64,000 nucleotides of DNA, from positions 310,001 through 374,000 of the forward strand of contig NZ_BMHI01000001.1 in the NCBI RefSeq assembly GCF_014640635.1, written 5' to 3'. The position numbers were made by a program, and so were the translations under genes. The DNA comes from Flexivirga endophytica. Its GTDB lineage: Bacteria; Actinomycetota; Actinomycetes; Actinomycetales; Dermatophilaceae. The notes beneath the pieces were generated by a model. That model did not search any database. It was not told the DNA's origin and was given only the letters and a program-made list of their open reading frames with translations. Positions 12,134 through 20,548 of the stretch are shown in pieces (the first letter of the stretch is position 1; each line of letters begins with the position of its first letter).

Positions 12134-12666
12134 TTGTCCTCGCCGCCGGTCAGGCGGATCATGACCAGGATCGCGACGATGAGCGCGAGGAGGGCGGCCG
12201 TGGCGCCATACGGCATGATCTCGTTGTTCGTCGGCTCGATGAGCAGCGTGAGGCCGGCGACGAGCGTCGTCGCGAGGCCGACCAGGATGGTGCGGGGCAC
12301 CCAGACGGCGAGTATGGCGCGAGGGATAGGTGCCTGATCCGGTCCACTGGCGACCAGCGCGACCGCCACGTGCGCGACCAGCAGCAGCCACGCCGCGGGG
12401 ATCACCCACCACGACCCGGCGTCCATCCCGCTGGTGAGCCATTGCAGGATCATCGCGGCAAGCAGCAACAGTCCCGAGAAGCTGTCGCTGTTGCCGAGGA
12501 GGACCACTCCGGCGACCAACGTCGCAGCGAGGCCGTACCACGACATGGTGCCGGCGACGTCGGTGATGACGAGCAGCACGAGCGCGGCGAGCAGCGCGGC
12601 AGCCAGGGCGTTGACGCGGTCCCGGTGCAGCTGGACGATGCGCTCCATGCGGGGGAGGAAGTTCAC
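12109..12666 (-). CDS. Small multi-span membrane protein of the MoxR/DUF58 operon
   Basis: This 185-residue protein has about five to six hydrophobic segments from residue 20 to 172 (LLAALVLLVITDVAG, LLLLAAMILQWL, WWVIPAAWLLLVAHVAVALV, TILVGLATTLVAGLTLLI, LLALIVAILVMIRL). It ends in a short charged tail. I recognise no family. The start ATG at 12666 overlaps the DUF58 stop by four bases (ATGA), so it is translationally coupled and the last gene of the minus-strand operon that starts at 16220. A scaffold or accessory role beside the MoxR system is an inference from position only. Confidence 0.75.
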   Translation of the reverse strand: MNFLPRMERIVQLHRDRVNALAAALLAALVLLVITDVAGTMSWYGLAATLVAGVVLLGNSDSFSGLLLLAAMILQWLTSGMDAGSWWVIPAAWLLLVAHVAVALVASGPDQAPIPRAILAVWVPRTILVGLATTLVAGLTLLIEPTNNEIMPYGATAALLALIVAILVMIRLTGGEDKETPGTDR

Positions 12667-13967
12667 CGCCGCACCACCCGTGGTTGCGGACGGGCGGACA
12701 GACGTGACAGTGCGGGATCAAGGCTTCCCGGGCCACGCCACGCGGTGACCGGCACGCCGAGCCGCTGGATGGCGCGGATCTCGCGGTCCCGCTCCAGCAG
12801 CCGCAGCCGAGTGGCGATCGCCATCCCGGCGTCATCGGTCGGCACCTCGCCGGGGAAGCAGTCGATGACCAGCACGGTCATACCGCGCTGGGCCAGCTTC
12901 GCGGCCAGCGCGAGCGGCATCGGGCTGAGTAGAGGACTGACCAGCAGCAGCACACCGCCGGGACGGATGCGCGTGCGGATGGACGCCGTGCGGAAACCGG
13001 TGCCTACGCCGCGCTCGATGCCGGCGAGGCAGTCGACGACCCGTCGGCTGTGCAGTGTGCCCATGCCCATGGGTAGGCGCACGGGTTGCATCCCGCCGAC
13101 CACTTCGAGGCCGACCCGGTCACCACGGCCGAGGAAGTGCGTCGCCACGCCCGCGGATGCGCGCACCCCGAGGTCCAGCGAGCTCGCGTGCTCGGTCTCG
13201 GCATCGGCGGCGGTGAAGTCGGCGGACGCGTCGAGCACCACGAGCACCTCGGTGTCCTGCTCGGCGAACGAGGTCCGCACGTGCAGGGTGCCGGTGCGGG
13301 CCGAGACCGGCCAGTGGATCCGGCGCAGCCGGTCGCCGGTCTGGAACTGTCGGATGTCCGCGAATTCGGTGCCCTCGGCCTTGGTGTTGCTGCGGTTGAC
13401 GCCGATCAGGCCCTGGGGGTGGGGCAACGCGCGCTTGCTGTCGAAGGTCGCCGTGTCCGGCCGGGTGGTGACCCGGACCGCGGGTACCCGTACCGTCCCG
13501 TAGCGGAAGCCGCCCCACGACCCGAACACCGCGACACGCGTGCCGAGGATCTCCCGGGTACCCCACCGTTTCGGTCGCCACCGCAGGGTGCTGGTGACGT
13601 GACCGCTGTCGAGCATGCCGGCGACCGCTCCGGACTCCGGGGTCATGGTGAGCATGCGTCGGTCACCGACATACGCCGCGAACTGCTCGGCGTCGGCGCA
13701 GTCGATGCGCAGCGTCCAGGCCTCCGTGCTGCCTTCCAGCGGCGAGGTCGCCGACACCGTGCCACTGATCGACGGTATGGCGCGAGGGCGCGTCGCCAGG
13801 GTCCACACCGTCACGATGAGCAGGGGTGTGCCGAGCACGAGCAGGTCCGACCGGCCGAATACGACGGCGGCACCGAGCAGGACCGCGCCCAGCGTGGCAG
13901 CACGCAGGAACACCGGGGTGATGTGCCACCCAGGATCGGTCTGCGGGCGAACCGTGCGCGATGCCAT
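12663..13967 (-). CDS. DUF58 domain-containing protein
   Basis: The 434-residue protein has two hydrophobic segments near the N-terminus (about 20-60), then a beta-rich region, then the DUF58 signature GTEFADIRQFQTGD followed by RRIHWPVSARTGTLHVR at roughly 215-250. VVLDASADF resembles a MIDAS/vWA-type strand. DUF58 proteins are nearly always encoded with MoxR ATPases, which are thought to remodel vWA/DUF58 partners at the envelope. Here it follows the moxR gene by eight bases, in agreement. The start is ATG at 13967. Confidence 0.88.
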   Translation of the reverse strand: MASRTVRPQTDPGWHITPVFLRAATLGAVLLGAAVVFGRSDLLVLGTPLLIVTVWTLATRPRAIPSISGTVSATSPLEGSTEAWTLRIDCADAEQFAAYVGDRRMLTMTPESGAVAGMLDSGHVTSTLRWRPKRWGTREILGTRVAVFGSWGGFRYGTVRVPAVRVTTRPDTATFDSKRALPHPQGLIGVNRSNTKAEGTEFADIRQFQTGDRLRRIHWPVSARTGTLHVRTSFAEQDTEVLVVLDASADFTAADAETEHASSLDLGVRASAGVATHFLGRGDRVGLEVVGGMQPVRLPMGMGTLHSRRVVDCLAGIERGVGTGFRTASIRTRIRPGGVLLLVSPLLSPMPLALAAKLAQRGMTVLVIDCFPGEVPTDDAGMAIATRLRLLERDREIRAIQRLGVPVTAWRGPGSLDPALSRLSARPQPRVVRR

Positions 13968-13975
13968 CGCAGCGA

Positions 13976-14956
13976 TCAGTCCTTCGCCGTCACCGGCGCC
14001 GGCACCGTGCCGAGTAGTCCGCGCACGACGGAGGAGGCGGTCACCCCGCTCATCCAGAGCTCCGGTTTGATGGTGACGCGGTGCGAAAGCACCGCCAGGG
14101 CAACAGTTTTGACGTCCTCGGGGGTGACGAAGTCGCGGCCACGGACCACCGCGAGCGCGCGGCCGACCAGCAGGAGCGCGAGCGAGCCACGGGGGGAGGC
14201 ACCGATGAGCACCTGGGCGTGTTCGCGGGTCGCGGCTGCCAGGCGCACGCAGTAGTCGACGACCGAGTCCTCGACCTGGAGCTGCTCGATCGCAGCCTGC
14301 ATCCCGAGTAACCCGGCCGCGTCGGTGACCGGGTCGAGGGAGATGTCCTCCTGCTGGCGCTGCATGCGCCGCTGCAGCACGTCGATCTCCTCCTCCTCGG
14401 TGGGGTAGCCGAAGCTGACCCGGGAGAGGAAGCGATCCAGTTGTGCCTCGGGGAGTGGGTAGGTGCCTTCGTACTCAACGGGATTGGCGGTCGCGATGAC
14501 GTGGAAGGGATGGGGCAGGTGGAAGGTCTGTCCTTCGACGGTGATCTGCCGCTCCTGCATCGCCTCCAGCAGCGCGGCCTGGGTCTTGGGCGGTGTCCGG
14601 TTGATCTCGTCGGCCAGCAGCAGGCCGGTGAAGAGCGGTCCCTTGCGGAAGTCGAAGGTCGCATTCCGCTGGTCGAAGATGAAGGATCCGGTCAGGTCGG
14701 CGGGCAGCAGGTCCGGGGTGAACTGCGCCCGTGCGAAGTCCAGCCCGAGGGTCTGCGCGAGCGACCGGGCCGCCAGCGTCTTGCCGAGGCCTGGGTTGTC
14801 CTCCAGCAGCACGTGACCACCGGCGAGGACGGTCGCCAGCACGAGCTCGAGCGCGCGGCGCTTGCCGACGACGGCGAGCTCGATGCTGTCCAGGATCTGC
14901 TCAGCACGCGCGGTGGTCTCGGCGATGGTCGGTATGGCGGTGGTTTGCTCGGTCAC
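13976..14956 (-). CDS. MoxR-type AAA+ ATPase
   Basis: This is a 326-residue AAA ATPase of the MoxR class. Walker A NPGLGKT lies at residues 54-60, Walker B LLLADEINRTPPKTQ near 115-125, the sensor segment ATANPVEYEGTYPLPEAQLDRF near 158-178, and a GASPRGSLALL lid motif near 255. MoxR proteins act as chaperone-like remodelers for neighbouring DUF58/vWA proteins. The ATG at 14956 overlaps the upstream gene by four bases, and the gene leads directly into DUF58. Confidence 0.92.
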   Translation of the reverse strand: MTEQTTAIPTIAETTARAEQILDSIELAVVGKRRALELVLATVLAGGHVLLEDNPGLGKTLAARSLAQTLGLDFARAQFTPDLLPADLTGSFIFDQRNATFDFRKGPLFTGLLLADEINRTPPKTQAALLEAMQERQITVEGQTFHLPHPFHVIATANPVEYEGTYPLPEAQLDRFLSRVSFGYPTEEEEIDVLQRRMQRQQEDISLDPVTDAAGLLGMQAAIEQLQVEDSVVDYCVRLAAATREHAQVLIGASPRGSLALLLVGRALAVVRGRDFVTPEDVKTVALAVLSHRVTIKPELWMSGVTASSVVRGLLGTVPAPVTAKD

Positions 14957-15495
14957 AGTGCCTCGATGCGGTTGATGATGTCGGTCACGGTCTGGCGGCC
15001 CACCGGCGGAGCTGGTTGGGCGGCGAGGAACTCGGCCAGCACGGGGTCGGTGCCGGCGAGCAGCTCGGCGTCGCCCGGGACATGCGCCGCGCCGCTCTCC
15101 GCGGCGCGCATCCGTAGTCGGTCCAGCGAGACGTCACGCAGGATGCCCTGGAGTCCCGCGGCGCTCGCGTTGGGTGCGCCGTTGTCCTTGCTGACGGCGG
15201 CGTCGTCGATCAGCCGTCGCAAGTAGCTGATGCGGGAGTCCGGGCTGGTGCGCATCCGTCGCCCGATCGGGTCGCCCTCCCACTCGGTGGGATCCCACTC
15301 GACCCGGCGGTCGCCCGCCCACCAGCAGATCGCGAAGAAGGCGCCGACCGCGGCCAACAGGCCGAGTGGGTCGGGACGCAACTGCAGCCACGAGGTGAAG
15401 ATCCACAGCCCGAGCCAGCAGGCCACGAAGATCGCGACCCGACGCACCCATTGACGTCGGCGCCCCGCCCCGGGGTCGTCGTGCGGTGACGTCAT
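14953..15495 (-). CDS. Membrane protein of the MoxR operon, unknown function
   Basis: This 180-residue protein has two close hydrophobic segments (AIFVACWLGLWIFTSWL near 21-37, LGLLAAVGAFFAICWWAG near 44-61) and a charged C-terminal part of about 120 residues rich in Arg, Asp and Glu. I do not recognise a named domain. The start ATG at 15495 overlaps the DUF4129 gene stop by four bases, and its own stop overlaps moxR by four bases. It is therefore embedded in a tightly coupled operon, the slot often held by a conserved accessory protein in actinobacterial MoxR loci. Confidence 0.75.
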   Translation of the reverse strand: MTSPHDDPGAGRRRQWVRRVAIFVACWLGLWIFTSWLQLRPDPLGLLAAVGAFFAICWWAGDRRVEWDPTEWEGDPIGRRMRTSPDSRISYLRRLIDDAAVSKDNGAPNASAAGLQGILRDVSLDRLRMRAAESGAAHVPGDAELLAGTDPVLAEFLAAQPAPPVGRQTVTDIINRIEAL

Positions 15496-16220
15496 ACCCG
15501 CTCCTGGGTGGTGGGCAGGGAGCGCTGCAGGGTGTGCAGCGCCTTGAGTGCGGCCGCACGGTCGGTCTCGGACACCGGGTGCTGGGAGTAGCGAGCCTCC
15601 CGGTAGAGCGCGCCGAGCGTGCGCAGGGAAGGACGGTCGATGTCCAGCGCGTCCAGCACCCGGATGGTCAGCTCGGCCGAGGTCTCGCTGGGGCGCCGTC
15701 GGACACCGGCGGCCGCGACCGACTGCTCGAGATCGACCCAACAGGCGATGATCGCGTTCGACGGCGTGCCCTCGTGCAACCGCTGCCGCTGCCGGTGCGT
15801 CGCTTCGGTGACGGCATCGAGCACGGCGTCGTCGACGTCGGGCAGCGGACCCGCGTGCTGGACGTGACGCCGGTGCCGCCACCGGCGGATCAGGGAGACG
15901 ACGACGGCGGCCAGCACCCACAGCAGGCCCAGTAGAAGGAGGCCCAACATGACGTCGGTCAGAACTGTGCCGAGGGCACTCGAGCCGTGCTGGCGGGACG
16001 GTCGAGTCTGGTAGCTCCTGGTGCCGCCTGGAGGAGTCGGCGGTGTGTAGGTGCCGTACCGGATGTGGATGTTCGGATCGCGCTCCGGGGCGTGCAGGAT
16101 CGGTGTGTTCCGCGCCGTGGTGATGACGATCAACACGATGAGGGACAGGGCCGTGCCTGCTGCGACGAGCAGCAGGCGACGGTCCCGTCCCTTCGGCGGT
16201 TGGTCCTCCCCAGAACTCAC
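15492..16220 (-). CDS. DUF4129-type membrane protein
   Basis: The protein has an N-terminal membrane segment (LLLVAAGTALSLIVLIVIT), a periplasmic Pro/Thr-rich stretch, a second segment (VMLGLLLLGLLWVLAAVVVSL), and a cytoplasmic C-terminal region. The C-terminal region includes CWVDLEQSVAAAGVRRRPSETSAEL, typical of DUF4129, often found with transglutaminase-like proteins. No transglutaminase gene is present here. The GTG at 16220 gives 242 residues; a TTG at 16265 would add 15. It is the first gene of the minus-strand operon running to 12109. Confidence 0.8.
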   Translation of the reverse strand: MSSGEDQPPKGRDRRLLLVAAGTALSLIVLIVITTARNTPILHAPERDPNIHIRYGTYTPPTPPGGTRSYQTRPSRQHGSSALGTVLTDVMLGLLLLGLLWVLAAVVVSLIRRWRHRRHVQHAGPLPDVDDAVLDAVTEATHRQRQRLHEGTPSNAIIACWVDLEQSVAAAGVRRRPSETSAELTIRVLDALDIDRPSLRTLGALYREARYSQHPVSETDRAAALKALHTLQRSLPTTQERV

Positions 16221-16331
16221 CGCTCCAACGTAGGACTCGATCGTCCGACGCGTGGTCGAACGCAACCCTTTCGTTACGAGTAGTCCTCGGCCGGCGTCAG
16301 TTCCTCGCGGCGCGGTCCGCCCGGGGGACCG

Positions 16332-18974
16332 TCACTTCTTGCGGGGCGGCGGCGGGACCAGTTGCACGTCTCGGACCTCGAGTGCGTCGGCGGCGTCATA
16401 CTTCAGCGAGCCGGTCAGCTTGCCCGCCGCGCGCAGGTCGGCCTCGGACGCCCGCACCAGCGCCTGCAGGTCCGCCGGGGCGGCCAGCGTCAGTGCGGTC
16501 ACCTCGGCGCGCATGCCGAGCTTGGCGTCGGACTTGGCCTTGCGGATGCCGGCCAGTGCCTCGCCGACCACGTGCAGCGCTGTCGGGTCGCCGGTGGAGG
16601 GGCCGCACTCCTCGGGTGTCGGCCAGCTCGCGCGGTGGACCGACTCGGAGTGCCACCAGGACCAGACTTCCTCGGTCGAGTAGGGCAGGAACGGCGCGAA
16701 GAGACGCAGCTGCACGTCGAGCGCGATCCGTAGTGCCGCACGGGCGCTAGCGGCGGCGGCGTCGCCCTGGCTGCCGTAGGCGCGGTCCTTGATCAGCTCG
16801 ATGTAGTCGTCGCAGAACGTCCAGAAGAACGCTTCGGTCAGCTCCAGGCTGCGGGTGTAGTCCCACGACTCGAAGTGCTTGGTCGCCTGCTCCACCAGCG
16901 TGTGCAACCCGGACAGCAGTGCCAGGTCGAGCGACTCAGTGACCGCGGCAGCGAGGTCGCCCTCTACCTCGCCCATGCCGAGGGCGAACTTGCTGGCGTT
17001 GAGCAGTTTCATCGCGAGGCGACGGCCGACCTTCATCTGACTCTCGTCGTATGCCGCGTCCATGCCCAGGCGTCCCGACGCGGCCCAGTAACGCACGGCG
17101 TCGGCGCTGTGCTGGGTCAGCACGTCCTCCGGCGTGACCGCGTTGCCCTTGGACTTGGACATCTTCTTGCGGTCCGGGTCGAGGATCCAGCCGTTGATCG
17201 CGGTGTCGGTCCACGGCACCGAGTCGTGCTCGAAGTGGCTGCGCACCACGGTCGCGAAGAGCCAGGTGCGGATGATGTCGTGGCCCTGCGGGCGCATGTC
17301 CATCGGGAAGATCTTGGCGAAGAGCTCTGCGTCGTTGCGCTCGCCGGCGTTGCTTGCCACCGGCCAGCCGGACACGATCTGCGGGGACAGCGAGGACGTC
17401 GCCCAGGTGTCCATGATGTCCGGGTCGCCGGCGAATCCGCCTGGCACGCCGCGTTGTTCGGCGGTGTAACCCGGCGGCACATCGGTCGCGGGGTCGATCG
17501 GCAGGGTGTCCGCCGCGGCCGGGATCGGGTGCTCGTGGTCGATCTCGCCGTCGGCATCGAGGGGATACCAGACCGGGAACGGCACACCGAAGAACCGCTG
17601 CCGGCTGATCAGCCAGTCACCGTTGAGACCTTCGACCCAGTTGGCGTAGCGGCTGCGCATGAAGGCCGGGTGGAAGTCGATCTGCTCGCCGCGCGCGATG
17701 AGCGCCTTGCGCAGGTCCGCGTCCCGGCCTCCGTTGGTGAGGTACCACTGGCGGCTGGTGACGATCTCCAGCGGCTTGTCGCCCTTCTCGAAGAAGTTGG
17801 CCTTGCGCTGGGTCTTCTGCGGCTCGCCGTCCAGGTCTCCGGACTCGCGCAGTGCGTCGACGATCGCGATCCGGGCCGAGTGGACCGTCTTGGTGGCCAT
17901 GCTCTCGGCATACAACTGCTCGCCGGGACCGCCGGCAACCCAGGCCGGTGTCTCGCCCTGCAGGCGGCCGTTGCGGGTGATGATCGAGCGCATCGGCAGT
18001 TGCAGCTCGCGCCACCAGGTCACGTCGGTCAGATCACCGAAGGTGCAGCACATCGCGATGCCTGCCCCCTTGTCCGGCTCGGCCAGGCGGTGGGCGAGCA
18101 CCGGGATCTCGACGCCGAAGAGCGGTGAGATCACGGTGGATCCGAAGAGCGCCTGGTAGCGCTCGTCGTCGGGGTGGGCGATCAGCGCCACACATGCCGG
18201 GATCAGCTCGGGGCGGGTGGTCTCGATGTAGACCTTCTCGTCGCCGCGGTGGAACGCCACGCGGTGGAACGCACCCGGGTAGTCACGCGCCTCCAGCTCG
18301 GCCTGCGCCACCGCTGACTGGAACGTCACGTCCCACAGGCCCGGTGCCTCGGCCTGGTAGACCTCGCCGCGCTCCAGGTTGTGCAGGAAGGCCTGCTGCG
18401 CCACAGCGCGGGACCGGTCGTCGATCGTGCGGTAGGTCTGTGACCAGTCCACCGACGCGCCCAGCCGGCGGAAGAGCGACTCGAAGGCCACCTCGTCCTC
18501 GGCGGTCAGCTCCTCACACAGCGGGATGAAGTTGGCGCGGCTGATCGGCACCTGGTCGGCGGCCTTGACCGACTTGCCCTCGGCGCCGCGCAACGGCGGC
18601 GTGAAGTCGGGGTCGTATGCCGCGGAGTGATCGCCGCGCACGCCGTAGTAGTTCTGCACACGCCGCTCGGTCGGCAGCCCGTTGTCGTCCCAGCCCAGCG
18701 GGTAGAAGACCTCTTTACCCTGCATCCGCTGGTAGCGGGCAACCACATCGGTGTGCGTATAACCGAAGACGTGGCCCACGTGCAGACTGCCGCTCGCGGT
18801 CGGCGGCGGCGTGTCGATCGAGAACACCTGGTCGCGGGGGAGCGACAGTGCGCGCTCGCGGTCGAACTTGTAGGTGTCTTGCTCGCGCCATACAGCCGCC
18901 CACTTGTCCTCCAAGCCGTCCACGGTCGGCTTGTCGGGGATCTGGGGGGCGTTCCTGCCGGCGGCGTCAGTCAT
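16332..18974 (-). CDS. valS: Valine--tRNA ligase
   Basis: ValRS charges tRNA-Val in the cytosol and proofreads Thr. The class I HIGH motif appears as HVGH at residues 65-68 (PPPTASGSLHVGH) and the KMSKS loop near 603 (KKMSKSKGN). The CP1 editing domain, the anticodon domain and a short C-terminus ending PPPPRKK are present. At 880 residues it lacks the long C-terminal coiled coil of E. coli ValRS. Its spacing and sequences (GWDDNGLPTERRVQNYYGVR) fit the other bacterial/archaeal-type ValRS group. ATG at 18974 is chosen; ATG at 18983 with GGATGGG upstream is an alternative. Confidence 0.96.
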   Translation of the reverse strand: MTDAAGRNAPQIPDKPTVDGLEDKWAAVWREQDTYKFDRERALSLPRDQVFSIDTPPPTASGSLHVGHVFGYTHTDVVARYQRMQGKEVFYPLGWDDNGLPTERRVQNYYGVRGDHSAAYDPDFTPPLRGAEGKSVKAADQVPISRANFIPLCEELTAEDEVAFESLFRRLGASVDWSQTYRTIDDRSRAVAQQAFLHNLERGEVYQAEAPGLWDVTFQSAVAQAELEARDYPGAFHRVAFHRGDEKVYIETTRPELIPACVALIAHPDDERYQALFGSTVISPLFGVEIPVLAHRLAEPDKGAGIAMCCTFGDLTDVTWWRELQLPMRSIITRNGRLQGETPAWVAGGPGEQLYAESMATKTVHSARIAIVDALRESGDLDGEPQKTQRKANFFEKGDKPLEIVTSRQWYLTNGGRDADLRKALIARGEQIDFHPAFMRSRYANWVEGLNGDWLISRQRFFGVPFPVWYPLDADGEIDHEHPIPAAADTLPIDPATDVPPGYTAEQRGVPGGFAGDPDIMDTWATSSLSPQIVSGWPVASNAGERNDAELFAKIFPMDMRPQGHDIIRTWLFATVVRSHFEHDSVPWTDTAINGWILDPDRKKMSKSKGNAVTPEDVLTQHSADAVRYWAASGRLGMDAAYDESQMKVGRRLAMKLLNASKFALGMGEVEGDLAAAVTESLDLALLSGLHTLVEQATKHFESWDYTRSLELTEAFFWTFCDDYIELIKDRAYGSQGDAAAASARAALRIALDVQLRLFAPFLPYSTEEVWSWWHSESVHRASWPTPEECGPSTGDPTALHVVGEALAGIRKAKSDAKLGMRAEVTALTLAAPADLQALVRASEADLRAAGKLTGSLKYDAADALEVRDVQLVPPPPRKK

Positions 18975-19045
18975 GCCGCACATGATCCCATCCACGCGCG
19001 CGGAGTGACCAATCGGTTTCGCGTATGGCGCCGCTCTCTTCTGCC

Positions 19046-19111
19046 GAGTGACGGCTTCTTCGCCGAGTGACGGCGTGATCCGACCGTCAGTCGGCGAGGA
19101 AGCCGTCACTC
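19046..19111. repeat. Nested palindrome, family A copy 2
   Basis: GAGTGACGGCTTC at 19046 pairs with its complement ending at 19111. The inner CCGAGTGACGG copy pairs with CCGTCAGTCGG, giving roughly 28 paired bases with two mismatches. A1 and A2 share CCGAGTGACGGC. It overlaps the last codons and stop of the WS/DGAT gene (stop at 19106) and lies about 70 bases before the valS start. Related to 10487-10555. Confidence 0.82.
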
Positions 19112-20548
19112 ACCGGTGAAGGAGAGCGTCTCGTCCAGACCCTCCTGCAGGCAACGGCGCAGCTGCGGCAGGTCCTTCACGGCCCGCCCGTCGACGTTGA
19201 CCGCGATGCACGCCGTGTCGACGCAACTGAGCAGGGACGCCGAGATCGCCACTCCGGGCAGGGGACCGAACGCGAAGATGCCGGTAACTTCTGCACCCGC
19301 CATGTATGACGTCCGGGTCGGCCCGGCATTGACGGCTATGGACGCGTCGGCCACCGCCCCGGACCGCTGCAGCGCGACGAGCAACTGCGAGGGCAGGACG
19401 CCGGTCACCGGCGCGGCCGCACGCAACGCGTCCAACGCCTCCTCGGTGTGCAGGGACAACACCTCGCCACGCACCGCAGCGATTCGGTCGGCGGCGTCGG
19501 CGATGCCGATCGGCGCCGCGATCATCGCGCCGGCGAAGCGGTTGCCGCTGCTCGGGTCCTCTGCGCGGTTCAGCGAGACACGGACGCTCATCGACAGGTC
19601 CTCGAGCTCGACGCCGTGCTCCTGGTGATAACGCCGCAGCCCGGCCAGCACCGCCGCGATGAACACGTCCTGCAGCGATCCGCCGACGGCGCGCGCCGAT
19701 GCGGTCAGACCGTCGAGCGGCGTCGTCAAGGTGAGGAACTGCCAGTCGGTGCCCTCCCGGTCGGTGAGCAGCGGCGACGGCAGGGCCGGAGCCCCAGCGG
19801 TCAGGCGACGCACCGACGCGGCATACCGCATGCCCTCCGACACGGCGCCCAGCGGATCACGGATGGCGGCGAACCCGCGGCCCGCAGCGGTCAGCGCGCG
19901 GCGCGGTGCACCGACCAGGCTGCCGAAGCCACCGATCGCGCTCAGCCGGATCGGGTCGGTCGGTGCCGGTTGAGGTGCTGCGCTCGGCGCGGTCGGCTTG
20001 TCCGGGGTGTGCTCGCGGGTGCGCGACAACAGCATTGACAACAGCTGCACGGTGCCGGGCGTGTCGGCGAACGTGTGATGGATCCGCAGCACGCACGCCG
20101 CGCTCCCGTGGGTCATCCCGGTGAACAGCGTGGCGTCCCACAGCGGTCGGTGGCGGTCGATCGGCGCCAGCGCGATCGCCTCGGCTGCTTGTATGACGTC
20201 CTCGGTCCGGCCGTCGCCGCCGAGGTCGCGGCGATGGACGTGACGGTCGATGTCGAAGTCGTCGTCGTCGACCCAGACCGGGGCGGTCGTCGGCACAGCT
20301 GGCTCCATCACCCGTTGACGCAACCGGCGGACCAGCTTCGTGCCCCACTCGTAGGCGGCGTGGAAACGCTCCCAGTCCGGCTCCTCGTCGAGCAGGATCA
20401 CCACACAGTTGGTCGCGGACAAGGTCGGGTGCCGCTCGGATCGCCAGAGGATGGTTTCCACCGGATCCAAGGTCGGGCGGTGTGACCAGGCGGCCGCAGC
20501 GGCCCAGCGTTCGCGGTCCGTCCGGTCGTCGATGTGCCCGCTCGCCAT
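19106..20548 (-). CDS. WS/DGAT family O-acyltransferase
   Basis: This 480-residue protein belongs to the wax ester synthase/diacylglycerol acyltransferase family, which makes triacylglycerol or wax esters from acyl-CoA. The active-site motif HHxxxD is present as H157-H-T-F-A-D162, but the usual following Gly is Thr. Other family blocks are NRFAGAMIAAP and a C-terminal FGPLPGVAISASLLS-type segment. It is last in the plsB2-plsC-WS/DGAT operon, sharing TGATG with plsC, the same order as Mycobacterium Rv2482c-Rv2483c-Rv2484c. The acyl acceptor cannot be told from sequence. Confidence 0.9.
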   Translation of the reverse strand: MASGHIDDRTDRERWAAAAAWSHRPTLDPVETILWRSERHPTLSATNCVVILLDEEPDWERFHAAYEWGTKLVRRLRQRVMEPAVPTTAPVWVDDDDFDIDRHVHRRDLGGDGRTEDVIQAAEAIALAPIDRHRPLWDATLFTGMTHGSAACVLRIHHTFADTPGTVQLLSMLLSRTREHTPDKPTAPSAAPQPAPTDPIRLSAIGGFGSLVGAPRRALTAAGRGFAAIRDPLGAVSEGMRYAASVRRLTAGAPALPSPLLTDREGTDWQFLTLTTPLDGLTASARAVGGSLQDVFIAAVLAGLRRYHQEHGVELEDLSMSVRVSLNRAEDPSSGNRFAGAMIAAPIGIADAADRIAAVRGEVLSLHTEEALDALRAAAPVTGVLPSQLLVALQRSGAVADASIAVNAGPTRTSYMAGAEVTGIFAFGPLPGVAISASLLSCVDTACIAVNVDGRAVKDLPQLRRCLQEGLDETLSFTGE

